A stretch of 64,000 bases of DNA from assembly GCA_963851085.1 (NCBI GenBank), contig CAWKNX010000007.1, positions 7,411 to 71,410 on the forward strand, given 5' to 3'. Within the stretch, counting starts at the first letter, position 1, and every line of letters starts with the position of its first letter. The position numbers and the translations under genes were made by a program. Under the pieces are notes generated by a model. It had not been told where the DNA came from. It did not search any database and saw only the letters and a program-made list of their open reading frames with translations. This stretch comes from DATFVJ01 sp963851085 (GTDB lineage Bacteria; Actinomycetota; Actinomycetes; Streptosporangiales; Streptosporangiaceae). Below, piece by piece: positions 45,848 through 54,831 of the stretch.

Positions 45848-47395
45848 ATGGGTGACCTGAGCCCGCCCATGGGTGAGCTGAGTCCGCGGCTTCGCGCCGT
45901 CTGCGATCTCAGCGTCGCGGAGGTGCGGGAGGAAGCCGGGCGCCACGAGTATGACGGCCAGATCCAGGATCTGTCCCCGGACGGCGTCCTGGCAGGCCTG
46001 GCCGGGCTCGACGGCGCGGGTGCCGAAGACCGCGAGGCCGACCCGCACCGCGAGGCGCACATCGCTGCCTTCGAGCGGTGCCTGCGCGTGAGTTTCGGCG
46101 AGCTCAAGCTGCACCGCAGCAACCCGCTGGTCCATTTGGGCGCGATGGACCTGGCCTGCTATGACCGCGACTACGCCCCAGAGGCGGAGCGACGTGCCGC
46201 TCGCACGGCGCAACTGGATGGCTGGCCAGAAGCGGTGGATGCGGCGGTGGCCGCCCTTGATCGTGTCAGTGCGGAGGTAGCGGCTGCCCTGTTGCCCGCC
46301 GTACGTGCCGTGGCGGACGGTATTCCCGCCGATGCCGAGGAGCTGCCGCGCACCCGTGCGGCCACGGCCCTGGCGCGTCTCGTCAGCCATCTCGAACATG
46401 CCGCGCGCCACTCCGATGCGCCGACCGCGCTTGGCGAGGGGCTGGCCACGCTCATGGGCAGCGCTGAGGCGATAACCGTGGACACCGGCAGGCTCGCCGA
46501 CCAGGCCGATGCGGAACGCGACAGGCTGCTTGCCCTCCTCGCGGAAAGCTGCGCCAGGATCGATCCCTCCCGCCGCCCGCTCGACGTGGCGCGTGATCTG
46601 GTCCGCGACCATCCACGGAGCGACGGCGTACTGGAGGCAGCACGGCAGTGGACCCAGCGGGCGATCGACTTCACCCGTGACCGCGATCTCGTGCCATACC
46701 ACGATGGCGAATGCCTGGTGGGGCCCGCGCCGCCGGCGCGGCGCTGGGCCATGGCGATGATGGCGGCGACCGCACCCGGCGAACCCGAGTGCCCGTCGTG
46801 GTATCACATCACCCCGCCTGATCCGTCGTGGCCGCCGCAGCAGATCGAAGAATGGCTCGAGGTGTTCAGCGCGACGACGTTGCCCGCGATCACCGTGCAC
46901 GAGGTCGCTCCAGGTCACTTCTCACACAGCCGTGCGATGCGGCGCGCTCCCAGCCCTATCCAGCGCATCCTGAAGTCACCCGCGTTCGTGGAAGGCTGGG
47001 CGCACTACGTGGAGGAAGTCTGCGTCGAAGAGGGGTTCTGCCGCGAGGACCCGCGGTTCGCGATCGGGGTGTGGCTGGAGGCGCTCGTCCGGGTCACCCG
47101 GCTGGCCTGCGCGATCGGTGTGCACACGGTCGGCATGAGCATCGCGGAGGCCGCCGGGCGCTTCGAGGCCGACACATATCTGGCCGGGCGGGCAGCCCTG
47201 GCCGAGGCGGAGCGGGCCGGCTACGACCCGACCTATGGCAGGTACACCTGGGGCAAGCTCACGATTATGGAACTCAGGGACCGGGCGCGCAAGGAGTGGG
47301 GCGCTGGCTTTGACCTGCCTCGTTTCCACCGCGCATTGCTCGGGCTTGGGGCTCCGCCGCTCGGCCTGCTCGGCACCGCGGTGGAGCGGGGGTGA
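45848..47395 (+). CDS. DUF885-family metallopeptidase-like protein
   Basis: About 515 aa. The zinc motif HEVAPGH (~residue 355), followed by FVEGWAHYVEEVCVEEGF and PDPSWPPQQIEEWLEVFSAT, is typical of DUF885, which has a thermolysin-like helical fold. Also visible: PYHDGECLVGPAPPARRWAM and, near the end, YTWGKLTIMELRDRARKEWG. No signal peptide, so it is probably cytoplasmic. The frame is open upstream; I begin at MGDLSPPMGE, with another Met seven codons later. Confidence 0.87.
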   Translation: MGDLSPPMGELSPRLRAVCDLSVAEVREEAGRHEYDGQIQDLSPDGVLAGLAGLDGAGAEDREADPHREAHIAAFERCLRVSFGELKLHRSNPLVHLGAMDLACYDRDYAPEAERRAARTAQLDGWPEAVDAAVAALDRVSAEVAAALLPAVRAVADGIPADAEELPRTRAATALARLVSHLEHAARHSDAPTALGEGLATLMGSAEAITVDTGRLADQADAERDRLLALLAESCARIDPSRRPLDVARDLVRDHPRSDGVLEAARQWTQRAIDFTRDRDLVPYHDGECLVGPAPPARRWAMAMMAATAPGEPECPSWYHITPPDPSWPPQQIEEWLEVFSATTLPAITVHEVAPGHFSHSRAMRRAPSPIQRILKSPAFVEGWAHYVEEVCVEEGFCREDPRFAIGVWLEALVRVTRLACAIGVHTVGMSIAEAAGRFEADTYLAGRAALAEAERAGYDPTYGRYTWGKLTIMELRDRARKEWGAGFDLPRFHRALLGLGAPPLGLLGTAVERG

Positions 47396-47492
47396 CGTGG
47401 AGCGGGGTGAGGTGCCGTCCTGGCCGACGGGTGCGGCGATGACACATCCAAAGGCCCGGCCGGCCGCGCGGTCCACCGGAGTGCGGCGGGAT

Positions 47493-47517
47493 CCCGGGGG
47501 GTCGCCCCCCCGGGGGG
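47493..47517. terminator. GC hairpin between convergent genes
   Basis: CCCGGGGGG-TCG-CCCCCCC palindrome, a longer variant of the hairpins at 23960 and 25461. It lies between the DUF885 stop and the TIGR01777 stop, a bidirectional terminator position. Confidence 0.6.
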
Positions 47518-47519
47518 CG

Positions 47520-48440
47520 TCAGCGGAATTCGCTGACGAGGGCGCTGTCAATGGTGGCGTGCTGAAATTCATAACCGGCGCCGGCAAGCTGACCGGGCAG
47601 GACCCGGGCGCTCATGAGGATCTCGCCGGCGGCCTCGCCGAGCGCGATACCCAGAGCTGACGAGGGGACGCGCAGAATGGCCGGGCGGCCGAGTGCCGCG
47701 GCGAGCGCCGTGGTGAACCTGGCATTCGTCACCGGATTCGGCGTCGTGAGGTTGACCGGCCCGGCGATGTCCGGCCGGTCGAGCAGGAAGCTGACCGCGC
47801 CCGCCACATCGGTGATCGCGATCCAGCTCATGTACTGCGTGCCGGGCCCGAGCCTGCCGCCGAGCCCGAGCCGGAACAGCGGCACCAGCTTGCCGAGCAC
47901 GCCGCCGCGCTTCGAGAGAACGACGCCGGTGCGCAGGTGCGCGACCCTGATTCCGGCCTGCTCCGCCGCAGCGGTTGCTGCCTCCCAGTCCCGAACGACT
48001 CCGGGGAGGAATCCGTGGCCCGAAGGTGCGGACTCGGTTACCTCGTGATCACCGGTGTCGCCGTACCAGCCGATCGCCGAGCCGGAAAGCAGCACAGCCG
48101 GGCGCTGCCGCAGGCCCGCGAGGATCGCGGCGAGCGCCTGGGTGCCGTCGACCCTGCTCACACGGATCTCCTGCTTCCTCGCCGCGGTCCAGCGGCCACT
48201 GGCGATCGGCGCGCCGGCGAGGTTAACCACGGCGTCGACACCCTCGAGCGCGGGCATCGCCGACTCGGCGTTCCGCTGTCCGGAGCCGACGCTCGCGGCG
48301 GAATGCGGGTTCCACTGAATCTCGTCCCCGGCGGCCGGTGGCCGCCGGACCAGTCGGAGCACCTCATGTCCGCTCTGGCGCAGGTGGCTCGTCAGGGCTG
48401 AACCGATCAACCCCGACGAGCCGGTCATCGCGATCTTCAT
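47520..48440 (-). CDS. TIGR01777-family epimerase-like protein
   Basis: 306 aa, extended SDR fold. KIAMTGSSGLIGSALTSHL is the cofactor loop; VDAVVNLAGAPI, RVDGTQALAAIL, VLLSGSAIGWYGDTG (Ser and Tyr region), HLRTGVVLSKRGG and YMSWIAITDVAGAVSFLLDR are the family signposts. The C-terminal domain of unknown function ends EILMSARVLPGQLAGAGYEF, also typical. The substrate is unknown. It lies 35 bases downstream of sucB on the same strand and may share its transcript. Confidence 0.9.
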   Translation of the reverse strand: MKIAMTGSSGLIGSALTSHLRQSGHEVLRLVRRPPAAGDEIQWNPHSAASVGSGQRNAESAMPALEGVDAVVNLAGAPIASGRWTAARKQEIRVSRVDGTQALAAILAGLRQRPAVLLSGSAIGWYGDTGDHEVTESAPSGHGFLPGVVRDWEAATAAAEQAGIRVAHLRTGVVLSKRGGVLGKLVPLFRLGLGGRLGPGTQYMSWIAITDVAGAVSFLLDRPDIAGPVNLTTPNPVTNARFTTALAAALGRPAILRVPSSALGIALGEAAGEILMSARVLPGQLAGAGYEFQHATIDSALVSEFR

Positions 48441-48475
48441 CAGTGGGCCTCCCCCTGTCAGACCACTGCTTGCGT

Positions 48476-50455
48476 TCAGAGCCCGAGTTCGGCCTCGAAC
48501 GTACCCTCCTCGAGCCGGGTCTTGACCGCCCCGAGGAACCGCGCAGCGTCGCCGCCGTCGACCAGCCGGTGATCGTAGGTGAGGGCCAGGTAGGCCATGG
48601 AGCGCACGGCGATCACCTCGCCGAGTTCCGGGTCGTCAAGCACGACTGGACGCCTCACCACTGCCCCGGTGCCCAGGATGGCGACCTGCGGCTGGTTGAT
48701 GATTGGCGTGTCGAAGATCGCGCCACGGCTGCCCGTGTTGGTGAGCGTGAACGTACCGCCGCTCAGTTCGTCCGGGCTGACCTGGCCGGACCGCGTGCGC
48801 CTGGCGAGATCATCGATCTTGCGGGCGAGCCCGCCGATGTTGAGGTCACCGGCGTTGCGGATCACGGGCACGAGCAGGCCGCGGTCGGTGTCGACCGCGA
48901 TCCCGAGATGCTCCACGTCGTAGTAGGTGACCTCTCCCTGGTCTGTGTCGATGACGGCGTTGAGCTTGGGGTGCATCTTGAGCGCCTCGAGCGTGGCGAG
49001 CGCGAAGAACGGGAGGAAGGTCAGCCGGACGCCTTCACGCTTTTCGAAGTCCGGCTTGGCCCGCTCGCGCAGCCGTGCGATCTTTGTGACGTCCGCCTCA
49101 ACCACCGTGGTGAGCTGGGCGGAGGTGTGCAGCGAGTCGACCATCCGCTGGGCGATCAGCTGGCGAAGCCGCGACATCCGTTCGGTCGTGCCCCGCAGCG
49201 GCGAGGCCTCGACCGCGGGCCGCTGCGCCGGTGCCTGCACCGGCGATGCGAGGTCGGCCGCCGCCGTGACGGGCGCCCCGGTTGCGGGCTGCTGAACCGC
49301 GGGCTGCTGAACCGCGGGTTGCTGAACCGCGGGTTGCTGAACCGCGGGTTGCTGCGCTGCGGGCTGCTGCGCTGCGGGTGCGGCGGGCACCGCGCCTTCC
49401 CGCGCGGCAAGTGCTGGCGAGGCGGGCGCTTGGGTGGCCGGCGCGGACGGGGCGGCGCCATACAGGGCGGTGCCAGCCGGGGCGGTGCCAGCCGGGGCGG
49501 TGCCAGCCAGGGCGGTGCCGGCGGCCAGGGCGGTGCCGGCCGGGGATTGCGTCGGCCCCTGCGCCGTGCGCATCGCCCGGGACGCCTCGATCACATCCTG
49601 CTTGCGTATCCGGCCGCCAACGCCGGTACCCTGCACCGACCCGAGGTCGACACCGTGCTCGGATGCGAGCTTCCGCACCAGCGGGGTGATGTAGGGTCCC
49701 TCGCCCGCGCCTGGCAACGGCGTCAGCGGGGCGAACTGCTGCTGCGTCCCCGGACGTGCCTGGGCGGCAGCGGGCGCTGTTGGCGCGGCGGACGGTGCCG
49801 GGGCAGCGATGGGTGCCGACGACACACCTGCCCCGCCGTCTGCGGCGGGGCTTGCGGCGTCAGCAACCTGCGAGCCGCTGGCGGACGGCGCCTGCGCGGG
49901 CCACGCCGCAGACGGTGTATCCGCAAGGGAAACCGGGGCGGGCTGTGCTTGCTCCCGCGGTGCCTGCTCCCGCGGTGCCTGCTCCCACTGTGCCTGTGCC
50001 GCAGGTGCGTGCGCGGGCGGCGCCTCGGGCAGGGGCCGCACCGCGGCCGGCCGCGGATATCGCCCCGGCTGGGCCTGCCCGTCAGCTGGCTGGGCCCCCG
50101 CGGGCTGTGCCGTCTCAGGCTGTGCCGCCTCAGGCTGTGCCGCCTGAGGCTGGGCCGCCTCAGACTGTGCCCCCGCAGGCGGTGCCGCAAGGGACGGTGC
50201 CGCAAGGGACGGTGCGCCTTCCTCCTCGATTACCGCGAGCTCGGCGCCGACCTCGACCGTCTCTTCCTCGGCGACAGCGATTCCCCGCAGCACGCCCGAG
50301 GCGGGGGAAGGTATCTCGGTGTCCACCTTGTCGGTCGATACCTCGAGCAACGGCTCGTCCGCGTTGACGAGGTCGCCCTCCTTCTTCAGCCAGCGCGTGA
50401 CGGTGCCCTCCGTGACGCTCTCGCCCAGCTGGGGCATTCTTACCGAGACGGACAT
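48476..50455 (-). CDS. sucB: Dihydrolipoamide acyltransferase E2 (2-oxoglutarate dehydrogenase type)
   Basis: About 659 aa. One lipoyl domain (MPQLGESVTEGTVTRWLKKE, lipoyl Lys in STDKVDTE at ~residue 43), a long linker of AQPEAAQP, AGTAP and AVQQP repeats, the E3-binding domain (YITPLVRKLASEHGVDLGSV, then GTGVGGRIRKQDV) and the catalytic domain with MSRLRQLIAQRMVDSLHTSA, GTFTLTNTGSRGAIFDTPII and ALTYDHRLVDGGDA (active His and Asp). Actinobacterial E2 often has two or three lipoyl domains; here there is one. The ATG follows AAAGGAG. lpdA is directly upstream, so E3 and E2 are co-transcribed. Confidence 0.92.
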   Translation of the reverse strand: MSVSVRMPQLGESVTEGTVTRWLKKEGDLVNADEPLLEVSTDKVDTEIPSPASGVLRGIAVAEEETVEVGAELAVIEEEGAPSLAAPSLAAPPAGAQSEAAQPQAAQPEAAQPETAQPAGAQPADGQAQPGRYPRPAAVRPLPEAPPAHAPAAQAQWEQAPREQAPREQAQPAPVSLADTPSAAWPAQAPSASGSQVADAASPAADGGAGVSSAPIAAPAPSAAPTAPAAAQARPGTQQQFAPLTPLPGAGEGPYITPLVRKLASEHGVDLGSVQGTGVGGRIRKQDVIEASRAMRTAQGPTQSPAGTALAAGTALAGTAPAGTAPAGTALYGAAPSAPATQAPASPALAAREGAVPAAPAAQQPAAQQPAVQQPAVQQPAVQQPAVQQPATGAPVTAAADLASPVQAPAQRPAVEASPLRGTTERMSRLRQLIAQRMVDSLHTSAQLTTVVEADVTKIARLRERAKPDFEKREGVRLTFLPFFALATLEALKMHPKLNAVIDTDQGEVTYYDVEHLGIAVDTDRGLLVPVIRNAGDLNIGGLARKIDDLARRTRSGQVSPDELSGGTFTLTNTGSRGAIFDTPIINQPQVAILGTGAVVRRPVVLDDPELGEVIAVRSMAYLALTYDHRLVDGGDAARFLGAVKTRLEEGTFEAELGL

Positions 50456-50544
50456 GGCTTTCAACGACTCCTTTGACAAACGGCTCTTAGTCGGACTGCG
50501 TCCTTTGTCTGGCCCGGCAGGTGCCGTGCCAGTTCTCAATGGCC

Positions 50545-51924
50545 CTAACCATGCACGTGCAGCGGCTTGCCCGCGAGGGCCAGGTGGGCCTCGCCAATCG
50601 CCTCGGACTGTGTCGGGTGCGGGTGGATGAGCTGCGCCACATCGGTGGGCACAGCCTCCCAGTTGTAGATCAGCTGCCCCTCGGCGATCAGCTCGCCGAT
50701 CCGGCTGCCGACAAGGTGCACGCCAACCACGGGGCCGCCGCCCGCGGTCGCGATGACCTTCGCCGCGCCGCGTGTCTGCAGGATCTGGCTCCTGCCATTG
50801 CCCGCGAGGTCGTAGGTGAATTCCTCGACCTCGATGCCGCGCTCTGCCGCCATGGCTGAGGTGATGCCCACCGAGGCCACTTCCGGCTCGCTGTAGGTAA
50901 CCCGCGGTACGCCGTCATAGTCGATCTGGGCAGGGCTGAGGCCGCCAAGCCGTTCGGCGACCATGATCCCTTCGGCGAAGCCCACGTGCGCGAGCTGCGG
51001 GGTCGCGATGAGATCGCCCACCGCGGAGATAGTCGGGATGTTGGTGCGGCAGAGCGGGTCGGCCTTGACGAACCCACGCTCGAGTTCCAGCCCGGCCTCT
51101 TCATACCCGAGCCCGGCCGAAACAGGCCCGCGGCCCACAGCGACAAGCAGCAACTCGGCGTCGAGCGTCTTGCCACCTTCGAGCGAGACCGTGACGCCCT
51201 CGCCTGACGTCTTGACGCTCTCGAACCTCGCGCCGAGCTCGTAAGAGATTCCTCGCCGCCGGAACGCCCGCTCCAGCAGACTCGAACTCGACTCCTCCTC
51301 GGTCGGCACGAGATGGGGCAGCATCTCGACGATCGTCACCTCGGCGCCGAAGGACCGCCACACACTGGCGAACTCCACGCCAATGACGCCGCCGCCCAGA
51401 ATGACCACCGACTGCGGCACCCGGTCCAGCGTGAGCGCCTCGTCGCTGGTGATCACCCGTTCTCCGTCGAGCTCAAGGCCTGGCAGGCTCCTCGCCTGCG
51501 AACCCGTCGCGAGCACGACATGCGTCCCCGCGTAGACAGTTTCCCCGACCTGGACCTGGGTCGGGGAGATGAGCCGTCCGGCACCCTCGACGAAGTCGAT
51601 GCCGTGGCTGCGGACCAGACCTTGCAGCCCTTTCCAGAGCCGGGTGACGACCCTGTCCTTGTAAGCGTGCACGCCGGGCATGTCCACGCCCTCGAACTGG
51701 GTCTTGATCCCGAAGTTCTCGCTCTCCCGCGCCTGATCGGCGATCTCGGCGGCGTGCAGAAGGGCCTTGGTGGGGATGCAGCCACGGTGCAGGCAGGTAC
51801 CGCCGACCTTGTCCTTCTCGATGAGTGCAACGCGCTTTCCGAGTTCGGTGGCGCGGAAGGCGCACGCGTAACCGCCGCTGCCGCCGCCTAGGACGACGAT
51901 GTCGTAGGCGTTGCTGCTTTCCAC
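50545..51924 (-). CDS. lpdA: Dihydrolipoyl dehydrogenase (E3)
   Basis: 459 aa flavoprotein that reoxidises lipoamide in the 2-oxoacid dehydrogenase complexes. FAD loop YDIVVLGGGSGGYACAFRA, redox-active disulfide GGTCLHRGCIPTKALL, NAD loop VVILGGGVIGVEFASVWRSF, FAD site TISAVGDLIATPQLAHVGFA, and the C-terminal catalytic His/Glu in HPHPTQSEAIGEAH. Length and motifs are complete. GTG start with AAGGAG six bases upstream. It is first of the lpdA-sucB pair; pepA lies upstream on the same strand. Confidence 0.95.
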   Translation of the reverse strand: MESSNAYDIVVLGGGSGGYACAFRATELGKRVALIEKDKVGGTCLHRGCIPTKALLHAAEIADQARESENFGIKTQFEGVDMPGVHAYKDRVVTRLWKGLQGLVRSHGIDFVEGAGRLISPTQVQVGETVYAGTHVVLATGSQARSLPGLELDGERVITSDEALTLDRVPQSVVILGGGVIGVEFASVWRSFGAEVTIVEMLPHLVPTEEESSSSLLERAFRRRGISYELGARFESVKTSGEGVTVSLEGGKTLDAELLLVAVGRGPVSAGLGYEEAGLELERGFVKADPLCRTNIPTISAVGDLIATPQLAHVGFAEGIMVAERLGGLSPAQIDYDGVPRVTYSEPEVASVGITSAMAAERGIEVEEFTYDLAGNGRSQILQTRGAAKVIATAGGGPVVGVHLVGSRIGELIAEGQLIYNWEAVPTDVAQLIHPHPTQSEAIGEAHLALAGKPLHVHG

Positions 51925-52068
51925 AGGAGGCTCCTTATCGATATCGGTAACGCCGCGCGCCCATGGTCGCTCGTGCGACCAGGGTGCCGGTCAAGCGGCT
52001 GTGCCCCGGCGCCGGCCAGCGCAAGCCAGCGTGCGACGTGCCGCGGCTACCCAGGCCAATTGTCCCTG

Positions 52069-53622
52069 TCACAGATGCCCGTCCGCCACGTCCTCGGCGA
52101 TCTGGATCAGCGTCCTGGTGGCAGCACCCGTCCCACCCTTGGGGGTGTATCCGTAGGCATCACCGTCGTTGAACGATGGGCCCGCGATGTCAAGGTGTGC
52201 CCAGCGCACGCCGTTCGGGACAAATTCGCGAAGGAACAGCCCAGCGACGAGCATGCCGGCGTTCTTGTCCGGTGCCACGTTCGCGATGTCGGCCACCGTG
52301 GAGTCGAGCGATTTGCGCAGTTCGCTGGGCAGCGGCATGGGCCACATCGCCTCGCCGGCCCGCCGCGCGGCGTCCACCACGGCTTCGCGGACCGTGTCCT
52401 CGCTGGCCATTACCCCGCTGATGCGGTCGCCGAGTGCGACAAGCTGTGAGCCCGTCAGGGTGGCGACGTCGACAAGCAGCGCGGGTTCGTCACTGGCTGA
52501 ACGGGCGAGCACATCGGCGAGCACCAGCCGCCCTTCCGCGTCGGTGTTCAGCACCTCGACGGTCCTGCCGCCGTACATGGTGAGCACGTCGGACGGCCGC
52601 TGCGCGGTGCCGCTGGGCATGTTCTCCGCGAGCGGCAGGTAACCGACCACCCGCACGGCGGGCCGCAGCGCAGCGATCGCCTGCATGGCGCCGAGGACGG
52701 CCGCGGCCCCGCCCATGTCGGATTTCATGATCTCCATGGACGCGGCGGGCTTGAGCGAGAGGCCGCCCGAGTCGAATGTGATCCCCTTACCCGCGAACAC
52801 CACCGTCCGCTCCGCCGTCGGATGCGTGTATTCCAGGCGCACGAGCCGCGGCGGGTGGACCGATCCCTGGCCCACGCCGAGGATCCCGCCGTAACCCTGC
52901 TCGGTGAGTTCCTCGACGTCGAGCACCTCCACGCCGAGCCCCGATTGCCCGGCCACCCGCTGTGCCTCGGCGGCGAGGTCGAGCGGCGTCAGGTCCGCAG
53001 GTGCCGTGTTGACCAGGTCGCGCACAAGCCCGATCGCCTCGGCGACAACGCGCGCACGCTCGATGCCTGCCACCGCGGCCGCACCGTCAGCGAGCACGAT
53101 CAGCTCGGCGGCTGGTGGCCGGCGCTCCGTCCGGTACCTGCCGAACTCGTAACCGCCGAGGAGCGCACCAAGCGCCACGTCGGCCGCGTCCGCGCCGTCC
53201 CCGGCGGGCAACGCGAAACCGATGCGCATCCTGCCGCCGTGGTCCGCCGCGCCCGGGCGTGGCACCACCGCGAGTGCGCGAACGGCGGCGCCAGCGGCGC
53301 GCCTGACCGCTTCACGTGCACGGAACCAATCACGTTGGCCGGCCGGAGCCCCAAGCCCGACAGCGGCGATGACTGGCGCGCGCAGCCGTCCACCGCTCGG
53401 AATCTTGGTAACTTCCTCGACCTTGCCCGTGGCGCCGAGAACGGCCAGGGTGCTCGCGAGTTCACCGCCGAGCGCTTCGGCCACCTCCTCAGCGCCTGGC
53501 GCGATGCGTGGGCCGTCCTCGTCTTCGACCACGCCGATCACGATGGCGTCGACGTCGAGCGAACGGGGGGAAGCGGAAGCTGCTGAGATCGTCGCGCTCG
53601 CCTTTGAGATCGTCGTGCTCAC
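52069..53622 (-). CDS. pepA: Leucyl aminopeptidase (M17)
   Basis: 517 aa. A two-metal aminopeptidase releasing N-terminal residues in the cytoplasm. The N-terminal macro-like domain is less conserved. The catalytic domain has VFAGKGITFDSGGLSLKPAA (Lys and Asp ligands), MEIMKSDMGGAAAVLGAM, the signature NTDAEGRLVLAD (Asp, Glu, Arg) and VDVATLTGSQLVALG. The end HLDIAGPSFNDGDAYGYTPK is normal. GTG start. It is in line with lpdA and sucB, with about 145 bases to lpdA. Confidence 0.95.
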   Translation of the reverse strand: MSTTISKASATISAASASPRSLDVDAIVIGVVEDEDGPRIAPGAEEVAEALGGELASTLAVLGATGKVEEVTKIPSGGRLRAPVIAAVGLGAPAGQRDWFRAREAVRRAAGAAVRALAVVPRPGAADHGGRMRIGFALPAGDGADAADVALGALLGGYEFGRYRTERRPPAAELIVLADGAAAVAGIERARVVAEAIGLVRDLVNTAPADLTPLDLAAEAQRVAGQSGLGVEVLDVEELTEQGYGGILGVGQGSVHPPRLVRLEYTHPTAERTVVFAGKGITFDSGGLSLKPAASMEIMKSDMGGAAAVLGAMQAIAALRPAVRVVGYLPLAENMPSGTAQRPSDVLTMYGGRTVEVLNTDAEGRLVLADVLARSASDEPALLVDVATLTGSQLVALGDRISGVMASEDTVREAVVDAARRAGEAMWPMPLPSELRKSLDSTVADIANVAPDKNAGMLVAGLFLREFVPNGVRWAHLDIAGPSFNDGDAYGYTPKGGTGAATRTLIQIAEDVADGHL

Positions 53623-53703
53623 TATGCCGATGTTAGCGCCCTGCGCCGGCTGTGCGGGCCGGGCATTGCGCTGGCTGTGGGCCGACTTGACCGGCGGCGC
53701 CGC

Positions 53704-54831
53704 TCATGTGTTCGCGCCGCGCGCCATCACGCGCCACGTGCCGACCACGGCCCCGTCGCGGACGATGAGCAGTTCATCGGCGAGGTTGACCGCCGCACAG
53801 ACGTGGTTAGGGACGACCGCTACGGTCTCGCCGAGCGCGGGTGCCGCGGAGCCCGGCGGCAGCACCACGGTCGCATGGTGCTCGGACACGGCCCCGATCC
53901 GGGCGTCTGGCCAGCGCGGCAGCCGCCCGAACCCGCTGCTCCACGGCTGCCTGTCCGCGCCAAGCACCTTGCTGCCCGAGTCGAGGACGAACACGTCGGA
54001 GGAGCGCAGGCTCACCACCGTCGCCGCCGCGGCCAAGGCGATCTGGTCGTCACCGCAGACGCCGAGTTCCAGTTGCTGTGCGTCGTTGAAAACGTAGACG
54101 CCGGGCCGCAGCTCGGTCAGCGGAGGGTCTGCTCGCACTGCCGCGGTCGGTGTGGATCCGCCGCTCCTCTCATTGGCGGCGCTGGCGCGGTCTGATCGCG
54201 CGCCGACCGCGGCGGGCAGCACAGGGACCCCGGCGGCCTGCACCGCCCCGGAGGCCGCGCCGAGCGCCGCTGCCTCATCGGCCGCCGCCCGGGCGCGCCC
54301 GCCTGGCGTGTAGCTGTGGCCGGGGAACGTGAATACCCCGGCCACGGGGAGGCCGGCCCGCGCGGCAGCGCGGGCGACCTCGCCGGCGTGGGCAGGTGCG
54401 ACCCCGGTCCGGTGGTGGCCGCTGTCGATCTCGATGAGGATCTGCGGTGGCCTCGCGAGCAGCGAAAGCCGCGTGAGCCGCTCGGCTGCCTCGGTTGACT
54501 CGACCGCCAGGCGGAGGCTGATCCGCTCGGCCAGGGCGGCCAGGCGCGTCATCCGCTGTGGCGAGGGCCACAGCGGATAGGCGATGAAGAGATCGGTCAC
54601 TCCGGCGTCGGCGAATTTCTCCGCTTCGCCGATCGTCGCCACGGTGAGGCCCGCCGCGCCGAGGTCGAGCTGGAGCCGGGCGATCTCGGCCGTTTTGTGC
54701 GTCTTGGCATGCGGCCGCAGACGCATGCCGCGTGCGGCGGCCGAGTGGGCCATCTCCCGCAGGTTGCGTTCGAGCCGCGGCTGGTCTACGACGAGCGCGG
54801 GCGTCATGATCCCCTCGGGCAGCAGCATCAT
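53704..54831 (-). CDS. D-threonine aldolase / D-serine dehydratase-like PLP enzyme
   Basis: 375 aa, fold-type III (alanine-racemase-like). MTPALVVDQPRLERNLREMA opens the barrel; MRLRPHAKTHKTAEIARLQL carries the PLP Lys in HAKTHK; TVATIGEAEKFADAGV, QILIEIDSGHHRTGV and GVFTFPGHSYTPGG line the site; AAVVPNHVCAAVNL-type (VVPNHVCAAVNLADELLIV) near the end holds the His and Cys that bind the divalent metal of this family. A hydrophilic Ser/Ala/Asn insert is at ~245-270. It should cleave or dehydrate a D-beta-hydroxy amino acid. It overlaps the ABC permease gene by four bases. Confidence 0.85.
   Translation of the reverse strand: MMLLPEGIMTPALVVDQPRLERNLREMAHSAAARGMRLRPHAKTHKTAEIARLQLDLGAAGLTVATIGEAEKFADAGVTDLFIAYPLWPSPQRMTRLAALAERISLRLAVESTEAAERLTRLSLLARPPQILIEIDSGHHRTGVAPAHAGEVARAAARAGLPVAGVFTFPGHSYTPGGRARAAADEAAALGAASGAVQAAGVPVLPAAVGARSDRASAANERSGGSTPTAAVRADPPLTELRPGVYVFNDAQQLELGVCGDDQIALAAAATVVSLRSSDVFVLDSGSKVLGADRQPWSSGFGRLPRWPDARIGAVSEHHATVVLPPGSAAPALGETVAVVPNHVCAAVNLADELLIVRDGAVVGTWRVMARGANT

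Noticed and set aside
18747..54831. A secondary-metabolite or defence gene cluster
   Set aside because: The genes are core metabolism and common accessory families; no synthase, tailoring set or known defence operon is present apart from VapBC and the AbiEi-like gene.
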